A stretch of 64,000 nucleotides of DNA from positions 2,811,001 to 2,875,000 of the forward strand of contig NC_015275.1 in NCBI RefSeq assembly GCF_000178835.2, written 5' to 3'. The translations under genes were made by a program, and so were the position numbers. A model generated the notes under the pieces. It searched no databases, was not told the DNA's origin, and saw only the letters and a list, made by a program, of their open reading frames with translations. Positions 1 through 9,667 of this stretch are shown here, one piece after another; position 1 is the first letter of the stretch; each line of letters opens with the position of its first letter. The DNA comes from Cellulosilyticum lentocellum DSM 5427. Lineage in GTDB: Bacteria > Bacillota > Clostridia > Lachnospirales > Cellulosilyticaceae.

Positions 1-1192
1 TAATATCCTTACCATCTAATAAAATACTACCCTCTGTAACATCATAAAAACGTGGTACCAAATTAATCAATGTGGACTTACCACTACCTGTTGCACCAAT
101 AAACGCAGTGGTTTCTCCTGGCTTAGCCACAAAGCTCACATCATGTAAAACAGGTTCCTCTGCTCCAGGATAGCTAAAACTTACATTTTTAAATTCTATA
201 ACACCTATTGCTTTTTCTATAGGTAAAGCATTTTTTTGATCTATAATCGTTAACTCAGTTTCTAATACTTCCGATACACGTCTTCCAGATACGGAAGCTC
301 TAGGAATCATGATAAACATCATAGAAATAAACAAGAAACTCATAATAATTTGCATCGTATACTGCATAAAGGCCATCATATCCCCTACTTCAAGCTGACC
401 TGCTCCTACGCGGTGTGACCCTACCCAAATAACTAAGACACTAATGAGATTCATTAAAAGCATCATAGCTGGCATCATAAAAGTCATGACACGATTAACA
501 AATAAATTCACCTTCATTAAATCCTTATTCGCTTCATCAAAGCGCTTTTCTTCAAATTTTTGAGTATTAAATGCACGAATAACCAGCATACCTGATAAAT
601 TTTCTCTTACAATTAAATTCAGCTTATCAATTAAACTTTGTACTTTTTTAAAACGTGGTAATACAATAATAGAAATGACTACAATTAAGCCAATTAAAAT
701 AACCACAGCTAAAATAATAATCCATGACATCGATACATCTTTGGAGAGAGCTAAGATAATTCCTCCCACTCCCATAATCGGTGCATAAAACATCATACGA
801 ATCATCATTGTCACTAAGTTTTGAATCTGCGTGATATCATTGGTTGTACGTGTAATAAGAGAAGCTGTTGAAAACTTATCAAATTCTGCATTTGAAAAAC
901 TACTTACTTTTTCAAATACATGTCTCCTTAAGGTTCTAGCAACACCAGCACCTACCTTAGAAGCAATCAGACCTACCAAAATAGCTGCTATTACTCCACC
1001 TAATGAAATCAGAAGCATAATGCCTCCTGTTTGTAAAATAAAGCCATTGTCTTTCATCAGTATCCCTTGATTAATAATTTTTGACATATAATCAGGTAAC
1101 GATAAATCACACATAGCTTGAGTAAATAATAAACCAACAGCTAACAATATATAACCTATATAAGGCTTTAGATATTTCATAATCTTAAGCAT
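1..1192 (-). CDS. ABC exporter, fused membrane and ATPase half-transporter (partial)
   Basis: The gene starts at the ATG at 1192 behind a GGAGG and runs off the left edge, so its C-terminus is not seen. About 397 codons are visible. The first ~320 residues are a six-helix type 1 exporter membrane domain, beginning MLKIMKYLKPYIGYILLAVG. The nucleotide-binding domain follows, with Walker A GATGSGKST near 60-110; signature and Walker B lie outside the window. Half-transporters of this kind usually work as heterodimers exporting drugs or peptides, so a partner gene may follow to the left. It lies 18 bp downstream of a TetR gene and is probably cotranscribed with it. Substrate unknown. Confidence 0.9.
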   Translation of the reverse strand, partial: MLKIMKYLKPYIGYILLAVGLLFTQAMCDLSLPDYMSKIINQGILMKDNGFILQTGGIMLLISLGGVIAAILVGLIASKVGAGVARTLRRHVFEKVSSFSNAEFDKFSTASLITRTTNDITQIQNLVTMMIRMMFYAPIMGVGGIILALSKDVSMSWIIILAVVILIGLIVVISIIVLPRFKKVQSLIDKLNLIVRENLSGMLVIRAFNTQKFEEKRFDEANKDLMKVNLFVNRVMTFMMPAMMLLMNLISVLVIWVGSHRVGAGQLEVGDMMAFMQYTMQIIMSFLFISMMFIMIPRASVSGRRVSEVLETELTIIDQKNALPIEKAIGVIEFKNVSFSYPGAEEPVLHDVSFVAKPGETTAFIGATGSGKSTLINLVPRFYDVTEGSILLDGKDI

Positions 1193-1210
1193 ACCTCTTT
1201 GTTCCTCCTT

Positions 1211-1834
1211 TTAGTTTGTTTGTTTAGACTTCAAGCCTCTTTTTATAATGTCCATCTCAAATCTAAAAATCTCTAGGCATTCTTCTTTACTGGTTATATC
1301 ATTCAAAAACTGTGTAAGTAACCTAAATAACATACCATTTATCATTTTACCTAAGTATTTAAATTCCTTTTCAGATGCTAGCCCTAGCTTTGCCCTGTCA
1401 ATAGCTTCCATAACCGTTTTAAATCCTTCCATACAAGGATGCTCTTTATGGGTAGGAATCATTTTATTTTTCATTTTTTCATTCATACTCAAAAAGATAT
1501 TTCTTTCTAACTTTTTATTCTCCTCTGCAGTCAGATGTTGAATATAGTCCTCAAAGAATTCCTCAACAGCGCTTAGAAGGTCTCCCTCTTTTTGAATGAC
1601 CTTATTGGTAAAAGAAGCAAACTTCTCTTTTATCTCCTCTGCTGCAATTTGTGTAAATAAATCATCTTTATCCTCAAAGTACTGATAAAAACTACCCCTT
1701 GGTATATCTGCATCTTTAATAATACGTGCAATGGATGCTTCCGCCAAAGGCACTCTAGCAAACTCTTTTCTAGCTGCGGCGCTAATAAGTTCCCTTTTTT
1801 CTGGTGCTAAATTATAAAAAGTTTTCTTTGGCAT
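1211..1834 (-). CDS. TetR/AcrR family repressor of the adjacent ABC exporter
   Basis: This is a 207-residue protein of usual TetR length. The N-terminal ~60 residues form the DNA-binding helix-turn-helix, ending in the family signature GSFYQYFEDKDDL. The remaining helical part is the ligand-binding and dimer domain, with no recognisable ligand specificity. It is the first gene of an operon with the ABC exporter at 1-1192, the common arrangement in which a drug-type ligand relieves repression of its own pump. Two palindromes overlap its promoter (1913-1925 and 1943-1955), which strongly suggests autoregulation. Confidence 0.9.
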   Translation of the reverse strand: MPKKTFYNLAPEKRELISAAARKEFARVPLAEASIARIIKDADIPRGSFYQYFEDKDDLFTQIAAEEIKEKFASFTNKVIQKEGDLLSAVEEFFEDYIQHLTAEENKKLERNIFLSMNEKMKNKMIPTHKEHPCMEGFKTVMEAIDRAKLGLASEKEFKYLGKMINGMLFRLLTQFLNDITSKEECLEIFRFEMDIIKRGLKSKQTN

Positions 1835-1912
1835 TTTCTATCTCCTTTCTCCATGTCACACCGTCTCATTAAGTCAAGGTCTCATTACCTTATTTTCTCT
1901 CCCCAGGTAATG

Positions 1913-1955
1913 TGACAATGTGTCATATCTCATTATTATATATGACACATTGTCA
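1913..1955. promoter_or_regulatory. Twin TetR operator
   Basis: Two 13-bp palindromes, TGACAATGTGTCA at 1913-1925 and TGACACATTGTCA at 1943-1955, share the form TGACA-N3-TGTCA. Together they are arms of a perfect larger inverted repeat (1914-1928 against 1940-1954). Centres are 30 bp apart, about three helical turns. One lies between -35 and -10 and the other over the expected transcription start. The assignment to the neighbouring TetR protein is inference from position. Confidence 0.85.
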
Positions 1956-1963
1956 TATTGCAA
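1935..1963 (-). promoter_or_regulatory. Promoter of the tetR-ABC operon
   Basis: On the minus strand a -35 TTGCAA (1958-1963) and a -10 TATAAT (1935-1940) are separated by exactly 17 bp. The spacer is almost wholly filled by an operator palindrome, so repressor binding should block RNA polymerase. Confidence 0.85.
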
Positions 1964-2050
1964 CTTATTTAAACTTGAAAACCCTTACAAAATAGTGTTT
2001 ACCGTTTTGCTATTTTTATTGCTTTTTACTAACTACTTTTATTTTTCCAC

Positions 2051-2105
2051 AAAAAAATAAGATAACTTACCCAATCTTCTTCTTAAGTAAGCTATCTTAT
2101 TTATT
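2051..2105 (-). terminator. Terminator of the GNAT gene
   Basis: Inverted repeat of about 15 bp with arms AATAAGATAACTTAC and GTAAGCTATCTTATT. On the minus strand it is followed by a run of T, as expected for intrinsic termination of the gene at 2142-2648. Confidence 0.8.
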
Positions 2106-2141
2106 TATAGTCCCTCATTATAGTAGAGCCACACAATGTGA

Positions 2142-2648
2142 CTATATCACTTCATTTATTTTCTTAATCATCATCAATGCTTGGTTATCATCTACTTCTA
2201 ATTCGTCATGAATAAAACCTGGCTCAATGTAAAAAATACCTCTGCCATCTGGTTCATAACCCCTTTTAGCTAGTAAATGTTGGGCTGCTTCATAAGCTTC
2301 AGAAAGGCCCACTCCTATAGCACAATACTGACTTTTAGCTGCTGCTCGTTTTTCTAATTCATCCATGAGTCTAGAAGCAATTCCTTGATTTCTAAAACCC
2401 TCTCTTACATGAAGCTCTTTAATAACCGGAATATGCTCTTCTTCTAATTCTTCATCATTCCAGTCTAGTTTAGCATAGCCAGCCAGTTCCCCATTATATA
2501 ATGCTATAATGAGTTCGCTTTCACCTGAAAGCATTTCTTCGTAATAGGATGTATAAGTAGAATGGTTTGTATGCATAAAGGTCTTCTCTAGTAACTGACT
2601 ATCTGCACTTTCCATATCTCTAAGTATAATATCCCCTTCAATATCCAT
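2142..2648 (-). CDS. GNAT family N-acetyltransferase
   Basis: A 168-residue single-domain acyltransferase. The acetyl-CoA binding motif A is seen at residues ~83-97 as EGFRNQGIASRLMDELE, after a beta strand KELHVR. The C-terminal part, with AQHLLAKRGYEPDGRGIFYI, matches the end of GNAT folds. Substrate cannot be read from sequence. It has its own promoter (TTGCAT and TATAAT) and its own terminator, so it is monocistronic. Confidence 0.85.
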   Translation of the reverse strand: MDIEGDIILRDMESADSQLLEKTFMHTNHSTYTSYYEEMLSGESELIIALYNGELAGYAKLDWNDEELEEEHIPVIKELHVREGFRNQGIASRLMDELEKRAAAKSQYCAIGVGLSEAYEAAQHLLAKRGYEPDGRGIFYIEPGFIHDELEVDDNQALMMIKKINEVI

Positions 2649-2689
2649 TAGCTTCCTCCTATTTTTGTATCATACAACTCACATCTTTT

Positions 2690-2717
2690 ATTATACCGGT
2701 TTTAGGTGATAATGCAA
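2690..2717 (-). promoter_or_regulatory. Promoter of the GNAT gene
   Basis: On the minus strand TTGCAT (2712-2717) and TATAAT (2690-2695) are 16 bp apart, upstream of the start at 2648. Confidence 0.7.
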
Positions 2718-2723
2718 GTTATC

Positions 2724-3530
2724 CTAGCTAATCCCAATAAACTTTTCAATAACGTGTGCAACACCATCTTCATCGTTATTCTTAGTAATATAATCAGCAG
2801 CTTCTTTTACTTCATCAAAGGCATTACCCATAGCAACACCTAATCCTGCAAATTGAATCATATCTAAATCATTACCTGCATCACCTATACAAATCACTTC
2901 TTCTTGTTTAATGTGAAGATATTCTGTCAAGGCTTTTACACCAGTTCCTTTACTTGAAGCTTTATTTAAAAACTCTAAGAAAAATGGTGCACTTCTTACA
3001 ACTGTATACTTTTCAAAGATAGCCTGTGGTATTTTCTTAATAGCTTCTTCTAATACTTCTTCAGGATCAATGAACATAATTTTAATAATGTCTTCTTCCT
3101 CTGAAACCGTGTCAAAGTTAACTTCATGTACCTCAATCCCATTGATGCGCCCTTCTAATTGTGAGTACTCATTCATACGTGGGGTAATGCAACCTTGGTT
3201 TGAAAAAGCATGAATGTTAACCCCGATAGTTTTTGACAAGGCATAAAGTTCTTTTAAGTGGCTGCCTCTTAAAATATTCTTAGAAATAATCTCTTTCGTG
3301 CAAGCATTTTGAATCACACTACCGTTAAAACTCATTACATAATCATCTTTTGAATCTAGTTTAAGTTCTGTTAAATAACGTTCTAGCCCTTCTATGGGTC
3401 TACCAGAAGCTAATACAATTTTAACACCTTTTTGGACTGCTTTAGCAATTACTTTCTTTGTTCTATCTGAAATCGTTTTATCTTCTCTAAGTAAGGTACC
3501 ATCCATATCTATTGCAATTAATTTATACAT
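2724..3530 (-). CDS. Cof-type HAD-superfamily hydrolase
   Basis: 268 residues, the usual length for Cof/YbiV-type (HAD IIB) sugar phosphatases. Motif I is DMDGT at residues 8-12, motif III lysine is in SSKGTGVKALTEYL and motif IV is CIGDAGNDLDM, followed by VAMGNAFDEVKEAADYIT, a family hallmark. The cap domain lies between motifs I and III. Family members dephosphorylate sugar phosphates or flavin/PLP-type compounds; this one's substrate is unknown. AGGAG lies just upstream of the ATG. Confidence 0.9.
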   Translation of the reverse strand: MYKLIAIDMDGTLLREDKTISDRTKKVIAKAVQKGVKIVLASGRPIEGLERYLTELKLDSKDDYVMSFNGSVIQNACTKEIISKNILRGSHLKELYALSKTIGVNIHAFSNQGCITPRMNEYSQLEGRINGIEVHEVNFDTVSEEEDIIKIMFIDPEEVLEEAIKKIPQAIFEKYTVVRSAPFFLEFLNKASSKGTGVKALTEYLHIKQEEVICIGDAGNDLDMIQFAGLGVAMGNAFDEVKEAADYITKNNDEDGVAHVIEKFIGIS

Positions 3531-3633
3531 ATTTTCAACTCCTATAATTTTCTATCTCCATTATAACAGTTTTTTCTTTGATTTTTAGTGGTAATTCTAA
3601 CAAACTTTTCTCTTAGCTATCATTTTCTTACAG

Positions 3634-4173
3634 CTAATTCTCCAAAGGCACCTCAAAATAAGGCAGCTTTACTTTCAGCTGTTCCTCTAAAAAGGCTTTC
3701 ATCTCTTGAGGTACGATTAGCTCACATTTTCTTGTAACAATACCTTTTCCTTTATAATCTACTTTTAAAATAAGCTTTTCTCCTCTTGTTACCCATCTAT
3801 AAGCTACAATATTTTCCCAATTCATAGCGATGAACTGACGCTTACTTAGTAATCCTCCTTGAAGTAAACACCACATCGTATGAGGCGTATATTCTAATAC
3901 ATAATAATTAATTAAATACACCACAACTCCACCTAATAAGAGGTACCCATTTAGTTGACCCACAATACACCCAATGACAATATACCCACTTATAGCCACT
4001 AATAAAATCCATGATAAATGATTGCTCATACTATGAAATACACCTAGCTCCTCTTCTACTACCCATTCTGCTACTTTACAAAACTGGTTATAGCGCTTTT
4101 CACCTTGCCTTTTACTACTTGCTATGGCTGCTAAAAATAAAATGACAATAAAACCCAAAAGCATTTGATTCAT
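3634..4173 (-). CDS. Small membrane protein of unknown function
   Basis: 179 residues that I do not recognise by family. A hydrophobic N-terminal segment (residues ~4-18), then two closely spaced membrane segments (about 54-72 and 75-92), are followed by a soluble C-terminal part rich in Lys and Glu. The layout resembles small bacterial PH-like or DUF5673-like membrane proteins, but I cannot confirm this. A GGGG ribosome site precedes the ATG. Neighbours give no functional hint. Confidence 0.6.
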   Translation of the reverse strand: MNQMLLGFIVILFLAAIASSKRQGEKRYNQFCKVAEWVVEEELGVFHSMSNHLSWILLVAISGYIVIGCIVGQLNGYLLLGGVVVYLINYYVLEYTPHTMWCLLQGGLLSKRQFIAMNWENIVAYRWVTRGEKLILKVDYKGKGIVTRKCELIVPQEMKAFLEEQLKVKLPYFEVPLEN

Positions 4174-4263
4174 GTTTTTTCCCCTTTACTTTGCTTAAAG
4201 TATGTAAATTATTCTTTTATTGTAATCTAACTTTCATACTTTGACAAATAAACAGGTTATACA

Positions 4264-4779
4264 TTAGTCTGTTGCCATAATTTCTAATCCTTCATAAATA
4301 GTATCTATAATACTCTCAAAGGAACTTCTTACCCCTTTGACATCCCCAGGTAAATTAATAATTAGCGTATTTCTTCTAATCCCTGAAACACCTCTAGAAA
4401 GCATGGTTCTAGAATTATATTGTAAATGATAACTTCTTAAAGCTTCACTAATACCTGGCACTTCTTTATCTAGTACACCTTGAGTAGCTTCTGGCGTAAT
4501 ATCTCTTTTTCTAAAACCAACACCACCTGTTGTTAAAACAAGATCAACTTTTAAATCATCACAAAGCATAACTAAAGCTTCTTGAATACGATCAATTTCA
4601 TCTGGTATAACAATATAGTATTTGATTTCAAAACCTCTATCCTTTAACATAAAATCTAGTAAATGGCCACTTTCGTCCTCCTCTTTACCGCTTGCTAAAC
4701 CATCACTCGTTGTAATAATCCCTGCTGTAAATACTTTTCTTTCTTCTTTTTCTTTTTTCTTTGCTTTATTTTTTCCCAT
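4264..4779 (-). CDS. MogA/MoaB-like molybdopterin-binding protein
   Basis: 171 residues from the ATG at 4779, chosen because AAGGGGG lies 8 bp upstream; an in-frame start 66 bp earlier has no ribosome site and would lie inside a hairpin. The MoaB/MogA fold is shown by the motif TTGGVGFRKRDITPEA and by NTLIINLPGD near the C-terminus. Family members adenylylate molybdopterin during cofactor synthesis. The N-terminus carries an unusual Lys/Glu-rich stretch (residues 3-15). No other cofactor gene is nearby, so the role rests on the family. Confidence 0.85.
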   Translation of the reverse strand: MGKNKAKKKEKEERKVFTAGIITTSDGLASGKEEDESGHLLDFMLKDRGFEIKYYIVIPDEIDRIQEALVMLCDDLKVDLVLTTGGVGFRKRDITPEATQGVLDKEVPGISEALRSYHLQYNSRTMLSRGVSGIRRNTLIINLPGDVKGVRSSFESIIDTIYEGLEIMATD

Positions 4780-4816
4780 TTCCTTTTCCCCCTTGTTATA
4801 ATCTGAAAAACAACAA

Positions 4817-4859
4817 AGGCGAGAAAGAGACGCTACGTATAGCATTCTTTCTCGCCTTT
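4817..4859 (-). repeat. Hairpin upstream of the MoaB-like gene
   Basis: Perfect 13-bp arms AAAGGCGAGAAAG and CTTTCTCGCCTTT around a 17-base loop. On the minus strand it is followed by GTTGTTTTTC, a weak T tract. It may be a second terminator behind cellobiose phosphorylase or a leader structure of the MoaB-like gene. Confidence 0.6.
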
Positions 4860-4926
4860 GAGATATTCATATATATTTTAGTATTGTATGCTTATTATTC
4901 CAAATTGTCAATACCATTTTACAACA

Positions 4927-4959
4927 ATAAATGACCTTACACTAGGTAAGGCCATTTAT
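4927..4959 (-). terminator. Terminator of cellobiose phosphorylase
   Basis: Inverted repeat with arms ATAAATGACCTTAC and GTAAGGCCATTTAT, loop of a few bases, located 31 bp after the stop of the GH94 gene. It has few Ts behind it, so strength is uncertain. Confidence 0.65.
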
Positions 4960-4989
4960 GCCGCCAATATCGTTGCTTTATTTTACTCT

Positions 4990-7425
4990 TTATCCAAGCA
5001 CAACTTCTACTTGGTGAGTCTTACCATCTTTAAAGTCAGGGATGATATTACCATTAATAACCTCACCATCTACTACTAAGCTCTTTACGCCTTTTGATAC
5101 ATGGTTTGGATTTTGGATACTAATTTCATAGTTAGCACCTTTAAATTCTCTCATAATCTTATAACCATCCCATGCTTTTGGAATACATGGATCCACTTTT
5201 AAGCCTTTATAATCTGGTTTAATACCAAGAATCCATTGTGAGATAGTGATAAAATTCCATGCTGCTGTTCCTGTAAGCCAAGAGTTCTTAGCTTCACCAT
5301 GACGAACAGCATCTTTACCTGCTACCATTTGAGAGTATACATATGGTTCTGTTTTATGAATATCGCTCTTTTCTTCAAGGTAAGCTGGTGCAATTTTCTT
5401 ATAAACTTCAAAGGCGCGATCTCCACGACCAATAACTGTTTCAGCACAAGCAATCCATGGGTTATTATGGCAGAAAATACCTGCATTTTCTTTATAACCA
5501 GCTGGATAAGTAGAGATTTCTCCCATTTCAATGTGATAAGTTGTAAATGCTGGATTATTAAGAACTATACCATATTCTGTATCTAATCTTTCTTTAACAG
5601 AATTAAGTGCTTTTTCAGCTTCGCCTGTTTCTGCTCCTACACCTGCCATGACACAGAAACCTTGAGATTCAATGAAAATCTTACCTTCTTCATTTTCATT
5701 ACTTCCGATTTTATTACCATAGAAATCATATGCACGAAGGAACCATTCTCCATCATACCCATGTGCTAGGATATTCTTCTCCATCTTTTCAACTTCAGCA
5801 GTTGCACGAGCAGCTTCTGCTTCATTGCCAATTTCCTTGCAAAGTGCTACATACTCTTTACCGATCATCACATACATACCAGCGATGAAAACGGATTCTG
5901 CAACACCACCTTCTTGATTTTCTGTTGTTTGGAAAGACTCTCCTGGTGTGTTAGAGAAACAGTTAAGATTCAAACAGTCATTCCAGTCAGCACGACCAAT
6001 TAGTGGAAGACCATGAGGTCCAAGGTTATTGGTAACATGATCAAGAGATACTCTTAAGTGATCAAATAAAGTAGCTTTGTTATTTTCATCATTATCAAAT
6101 GGTACCATTTCTTTAAGAATATCTAAATCACCAGATTCTTTGATATAAGCAGTTGTTCCTAAGATTAACCATAATGGGTCATCGTTAAAACCACTTCCGA
6201 TGTCATTGTTACCTTTTTTAGTAAGTGGTTGATATTGATGATAGCAACCACCATCTTCAAATTGAGTAGACGCAATATCAATGATTCTTTCTCTCGCTCT
6301 TTCTGGAATTTGATGAACAAATCCAAGGAGGTCTTGGTTAGAATCTCTAAATCCCATACCACGGCCAATACCTGATTCAAAGTAAGAAGCACTTCTTGAC
6401 ATATTGAAAGTAACCATACATTGATATGGGTTCCAGATATTAACCATACGATTTAATTTTTCATCATCACTTTGCAGCGTATAATGAGAAAGAAGTTTAT
6501 CCCATGAACCTTTAAGTGCTGCAAAAGCTGCTTCTACAGCTTCATCAGTTGCAAAACGAGACATTAATGCTTCTGCTGGTTTTTTATTAATGATTCCTTT
6601 AGACTCCCATTTTTCATCTTGTGGATTTTCAATATAACCTAAAGTGAATACAAATACTTTTTCTTCTCCTGGTGCAAGCTCTACATTGATTTGATGTGCA
6701 GCTACTGGTGACCAACCACTTGCTACAGAATTTTTACATTCACCATTCATGACGCTGTCTGGTGCTTCAAAACCATTATAAAGACCAACAAAGCTGTCAC
6801 GGTCTGTATCATAACCATCTACAGGTACGTTAACAGAATAGAAAGCATAATGATTTCTTCTTTCTTTGTACTCTGTCTTATGATAAATGGTACTACCTAC
6901 AATTTCAACTTCACCTGTACTAAAGTTTCTTTGGAAGTTAGTTGTATCGTCTTGTGCATCCCATAAACACCACTCAATGAATGAAAACAACTTAAAGTCC
7001 TTTTTAGCATCAGAAGTATTTTTTATTTTAAGTCTATGTATTTCAGCATTTTCACCATTTGGCACAAAAGCAAGCTGCTCTACGCGAATGCCATTTCTTT
7101 CTCCTGTGAAAATAGAATAACCTAAACCATGACGGCACTCATAAAAATCTAATTCTTTCTTTACAGGCTTCCAAGTATGTGACCATACATCACCATTATC
7201 GTTAATGTAGAAATAACGACCACCATTATCAATAGGCACACTATTATATCTGAATCTTGTTATTCTTCTAAGCTTTGCATCTTTATAAAAAGAATAGCCA
7301 CCACTAGTGTTAGAAATGAGTCCAAAAAAGGCTTCGTTTCCTAAATAATTAATCCATGGATAAGGTGTTTGTGGGGTAGTAATAACATATTCTCTTCTCG
7401 CATCATCAAAATGACCATATTTCAT
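4990..7425 (-). CDS. cbp: Cellobiose phosphorylase (GH94)
   Basis: Phosphorolyses cellobiose to glucose 1-phosphate and glucose in the cytoplasm, saving one ATP over hydrolysis. The start at 7425 has GAGGAG upstream and gives 811 residues, the typical length of clostridial cellobiose phosphorylases; the longer frame upstream lacks a ribosome site. The N-terminal beta-sandwich begins [20 protein letters not shown]. The catalytic barrel carries the motif [11 protein letters not shown] with the expected acid Asp at residue 483, and the C-terminal part has [19 protein letters not shown]. No signal peptide is present. It fits with the cellulase genes at 39-42 kb. Confidence 0.95.
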   Translation of the reverse strand: MKYGHFDDARREYVITTPQTPYPWINYLGNEAFFGLISNTSGGYSFYKDAKLRRITRFRYNSVPIDNGGRYFYINDNGDVWSHTWKPVKKELDFYECRHGLGYSIFTGERNGIRVEQLAFVPNGENAEIHRLKIKNTSDAKKDFKLFSFIEWCLWDAQDDTTNFQRNFSTGEVEIVGSTIYHKTEYKERRNHYAFYSVNVPVDGYDTDRDSFVGLYNGFEAPDSVMNGECKNSVASGWSPVAAHQINVELAPGEEKVFVFTLGYIENPQDEKWESKGIINKKPAEALMSRFATDEAVEAAFAALKGSWDKLLSHYTLQSDDEKLNRMVNIWNPYQCMVTFNMSRSASYFESGIGRGMGFRDSNQDLLGFVHQIPERARERIIDIASTQFEDGGCYHQYQPLTKKGNNDIGSGFNDDPLWLILGTTAYIKESGDLDILKEMVPFDNDENNKATLFDHLRVSLDHVTNNLGPHGLPLIGRADWNDCLNLNCFSNTPGESFQTTENQEGGVAESVFIAGMYVMIGKEYVALCKEIGNEAEAARATAEVEKMEKNILAHGYDGEWFLRAYDFYGNKIGSNENEEGKIFIESQGFCVMAGVGAETGEAEKALNSVKERLDTEYGIVLNNPAFTTYHIEMGEISTYPAGYKENAGIFCHNNPWIACAETVIGRGDRAFEVYKKIAPAYLEEKSDIHKTEPYVYSQMVAGKDAVRHGEAKNSWLTGTAAWNFITISQWILGIKPDYKGLKVDPCIPKAWDGYKIMREFKGANYEISIQNPNHVSKGVKSLVVDGEVINGNIIPDFKDGKTHQVEVVLG

Positions 7426-7566
7426 AGACGACTCTCCTCGCTTCTTCAGTTTATTATTTCCTAAGCATAATTTTATTTCAAATACGCTGAAAGTAAATGG
7501 AGAAAATTGCTTGTCTTTTTCATAAAAATTTACACATTTTTTCAAACAATTTTTAAGGTAGTTATT

Positions 7567-8433
7567 TTACTTTTTAAATAAATAATAACCCTGTTCTTTA
7601 TTCTCCCAAGTTACAAGTTGTTTATAGAGCTGTGTTTGTTTAAAATCTTCCTTGGTATAAGCTAATCTAAAATTACCTTCTAATTGCCCTGGAAATAAAT
7701 TCTTAGCATTATAGTTACCAAAAACGTGCATTAATCCTAGATTAATCACTACCATCAAATCATGTCCACAACATACTTGCCATTCATCATGATGTCTTGC
7801 TTTTAATTTTTTTACCTCTTTACTTATTACACTACTCTCCGTTTCTTTTGCTTTTTTACTTTCAAAAAGAACATAATCTATAAGTCTTGATAAATCCACT
7901 TGCAAGGTTTTCGTATCTATAAACTTTTCAAATTCCAGATTAGAAAAACGAAGGCCTAGTTGTTCCTTTAACGAATACCATCTTAAATAACCAATAAGTG
8001 CTACCTGTTTTATTAGGTAATCCCTAATAGGCATTTTAATGTGGGATTCGAATTTCATATATTTTTCTTTATCTCCATATTCGATACATATATTTTCAAA
8101 AGCATTAGACTTAATAAGCATACATTCTAAATCATGTCCATCTGTAACAAATACATTAGGTATCACTTCTAACTCTGGCTCTAAACCATCGAAATCTCTA
8201 TCTGTAATTCCTAAAATACCCAAAGCCTTTTCCTCATTAAATACTTTAATACATGCCTCTACATTTTGTTTACTATCTGCTATAATCACTTCACAACAGC
8301 TAGGATCAATAAACTTACTATATAGTCTAAAGTCTGTAATTCCTTCCACTACCAAAAAGCTTTTATCTTTTTTCCCACTTCGTAGCATCTTAAGCTTAGT
8401 CACTAATCTGGTTGCACTCATATACTGCTTCAT
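7567..8433 (-). CDS. DUF4435 Toprim-like protein, AriB-like partner of a PARIS-type pair
   Basis: 288 residues from the ATG at 8433. This start shares a base with the TGA stop of the upstream ATPase and has GGAGG 7 bp before it, which predicts translational coupling. Toprim-type acidic residues are visible: VVEGITD (Glu30, Asp34) and GITDRDFD (Asp78, Asp80, Asp82). DUF4435 is the family of AriB, the effector nuclease of PARIS anti-phage systems, and gene order and overlap with an AAA ATPase match PARIS. Other OLD-like or DUF4435 functions are possible, so the assignment is by family and context. Confidence 0.75.
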   Translation of the reverse strand: MKQYMSATRLVTKLKMLRSGKKDKSFLVVEGITDFRLYSKFIDPSCCEVIIADSKQNVEACIKVFNEEKALGILGITDRDFDGLEPELEVIPNVFVTDGHDLECMLIKSNAFENICIEYGDKEKYMKFESHIKMPIRDYLIKQVALIGYLRWYSLKEQLGLRFSNLEFEKFIDTKTLQVDLSRLIDYVLFESKKAKETESSVISKEVKKLKARHHDEWQVCCGHDLMVVINLGLMHVFGNYNAKNLFPGQLEGNFRLAYTKEDFKQTQLYKQLVTWENKEQGYYLFKK

Positions 8434-9575
8434 CAGCATTCCTCCAAACCAGTTGTTAAGTCCCATCTTCCATTAATGATATCTGGTGAATGTGTAGCAA
8501 TAATTAATTTCACCTTCGTTAAAGTTGCAATAGCTTCCATATCTTCAAGGAAGCTCTGTTGCCATGCAATATGCAAAGAAATCTCTGGTTCATCTATTAA
8601 GATAATTGCATTAGCAGGTGATTTAAATAAGAGTTTAAAAAGCAAAATCAGTTCATTTTGCTCTCCTGAAGAAAGTTTATCTGCTCGTAATTTTTCCTTT
8701 GTAGGTACTTTAAATACAAAACCATCCTTCATATTGACTTCCATGACTTTATAAGAAAATCGCTTATTAATTAAAGTAGCTAATAAATTAATTTTAGTTG
8801 CCAAACTTTCAAAAGCTCTTAACTTTTCATGACTATCTTCAATATATAAAGTTAGCACTTTAAGAATTTTTTCATCTACTTGTGAAAGTTCTTCTGGTAA
8901 AGCTACTGGAACATTGGAAAAAAGCCCTGCACTTTCTAAAATGGTTCGTTTTTTCTCTAATTCTTGTAACTGCTCCCTTATCTCTTCTATACTTAGGTAA
9001 GATGCTTCTGTATCATTAAGGCGCTTAATCAGACGATTAGGAAAACTTCTATCTAACTCCTGTCCACAATAATTGGACTGTGCTAAAGCTTCTCTCATTA
9101 ATTCACTTAATTCTTTAGCATACTCTAATACAGTGGGTAAAAACATGTGGGCAGCATCTGTATATTCCTTTTTCTCTAGCCATAGACGATCTGCATTAAT
9201 TAAATAAATGGGCATTTCTTTAGTAATGCTTTTTAAACGATTTAAAATAGAAGCACTTAATTCAGCATTTTTGTCTAGACCTACTTGATAGGTCTCTTCA
9301 AATTGACCACTAATAAAATGATAGTACATTTCATTATTTTCCTTATAGACTTCCACTGTAATAGCTGGATCACAAACAATGATAAAACGTTTAAAGGGAA
9401 TCTGCTGCAGTTCATCAATATAACCTTCTAAAATAGCTCTAATTAACTTCAAAATCGTTGTCTTACCATATCCATTAGGTGCATGAATAATTTTAAGACA
9501 TTCCTCCTTATCAAAAGCAATGTCATAGTTATGAAGCCCATACAAATCTGTTACTTTAATATTTGTAATCAACAT
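8433..9575 (-). CDS. AAA ATPase (SMC/ABC-like), AriA-like partner of DUF4435
   Basis: 380 residues with an SMC/RecF-type ATPase split by a helical middle part. Walker A is APNGYGKTT (residues 32-40), the signature LSSGE is at 301-305, Walker B ILIDE is at 325-329 and the H-loop ATHS is at 360-363. The middle is predicted helical. In PARIS, AriA scaffolds and holds AriB until a viral trigger releases it. AriA is somewhat longer in the described systems, so this may be a compact variant or a related pair. It lies between metabolic genes rather than in an obvious island. It has a clear extended -10 promoter. Confidence 0.8.
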   Translation of the reverse strand: MLITNIKVTDLYGLHNYDIAFDKEECLKIIHAPNGYGKTTILKLIRAILEGYIDELQQIPFKRFIIVCDPAITVEVYKENNEMYYHFISGQFEETYQVGLDKNAELSASILNRLKSITKEMPIYLINADRLWLEKKEYTDAAHMFLPTVLEYAKELSELMREALAQSNYCGQELDRSFPNRLIKRLNDTEASYLSIEEIREQLQELEKKRTILESAGLFSNVPVALPEELSQVDEKILKVLTLYIEDSHEKLRAFESLATKINLLATLINKRFSYKVMEVNMKDGFVFKVPTKEKLRADKLSSGEQNELILLFKLLFKSPANAIILIDEPEISLHIAWQQSFLEDMEAIATLTKVKLIIATHSPDIINGRWDLTTGLEEC

Positions 9576-9605
9576 GCTACTCCCTCCCTATTATATGATA
9601 AGTCT

Positions 9606-9614
9606 ATTATACCA
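9606..9614 (-). promoter_or_regulatory. Extended -10 promoter of the ATPase-DUF4435 pair
   Basis: On the minus strand TTGGTATAAT (extended -10, with TATAAT at 9606-9611) lies about 30 bp before the start codon. No good -35 is seen, as is common for extended -10 promoters. Confidence 0.6.
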
Positions 9615-9667
9615 ATAAATGCTAAAAAAATCCTACTTTATCAAAATATTTAACCAACACTTGAACA

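Noticed and set aside
4780-4845. A 22-residue N-terminal extension of the MoaB-like protein
   Set aside because: It has no ribosome site and overlaps a strong hairpin, while AAGGGGG marks the ATG at 4779.
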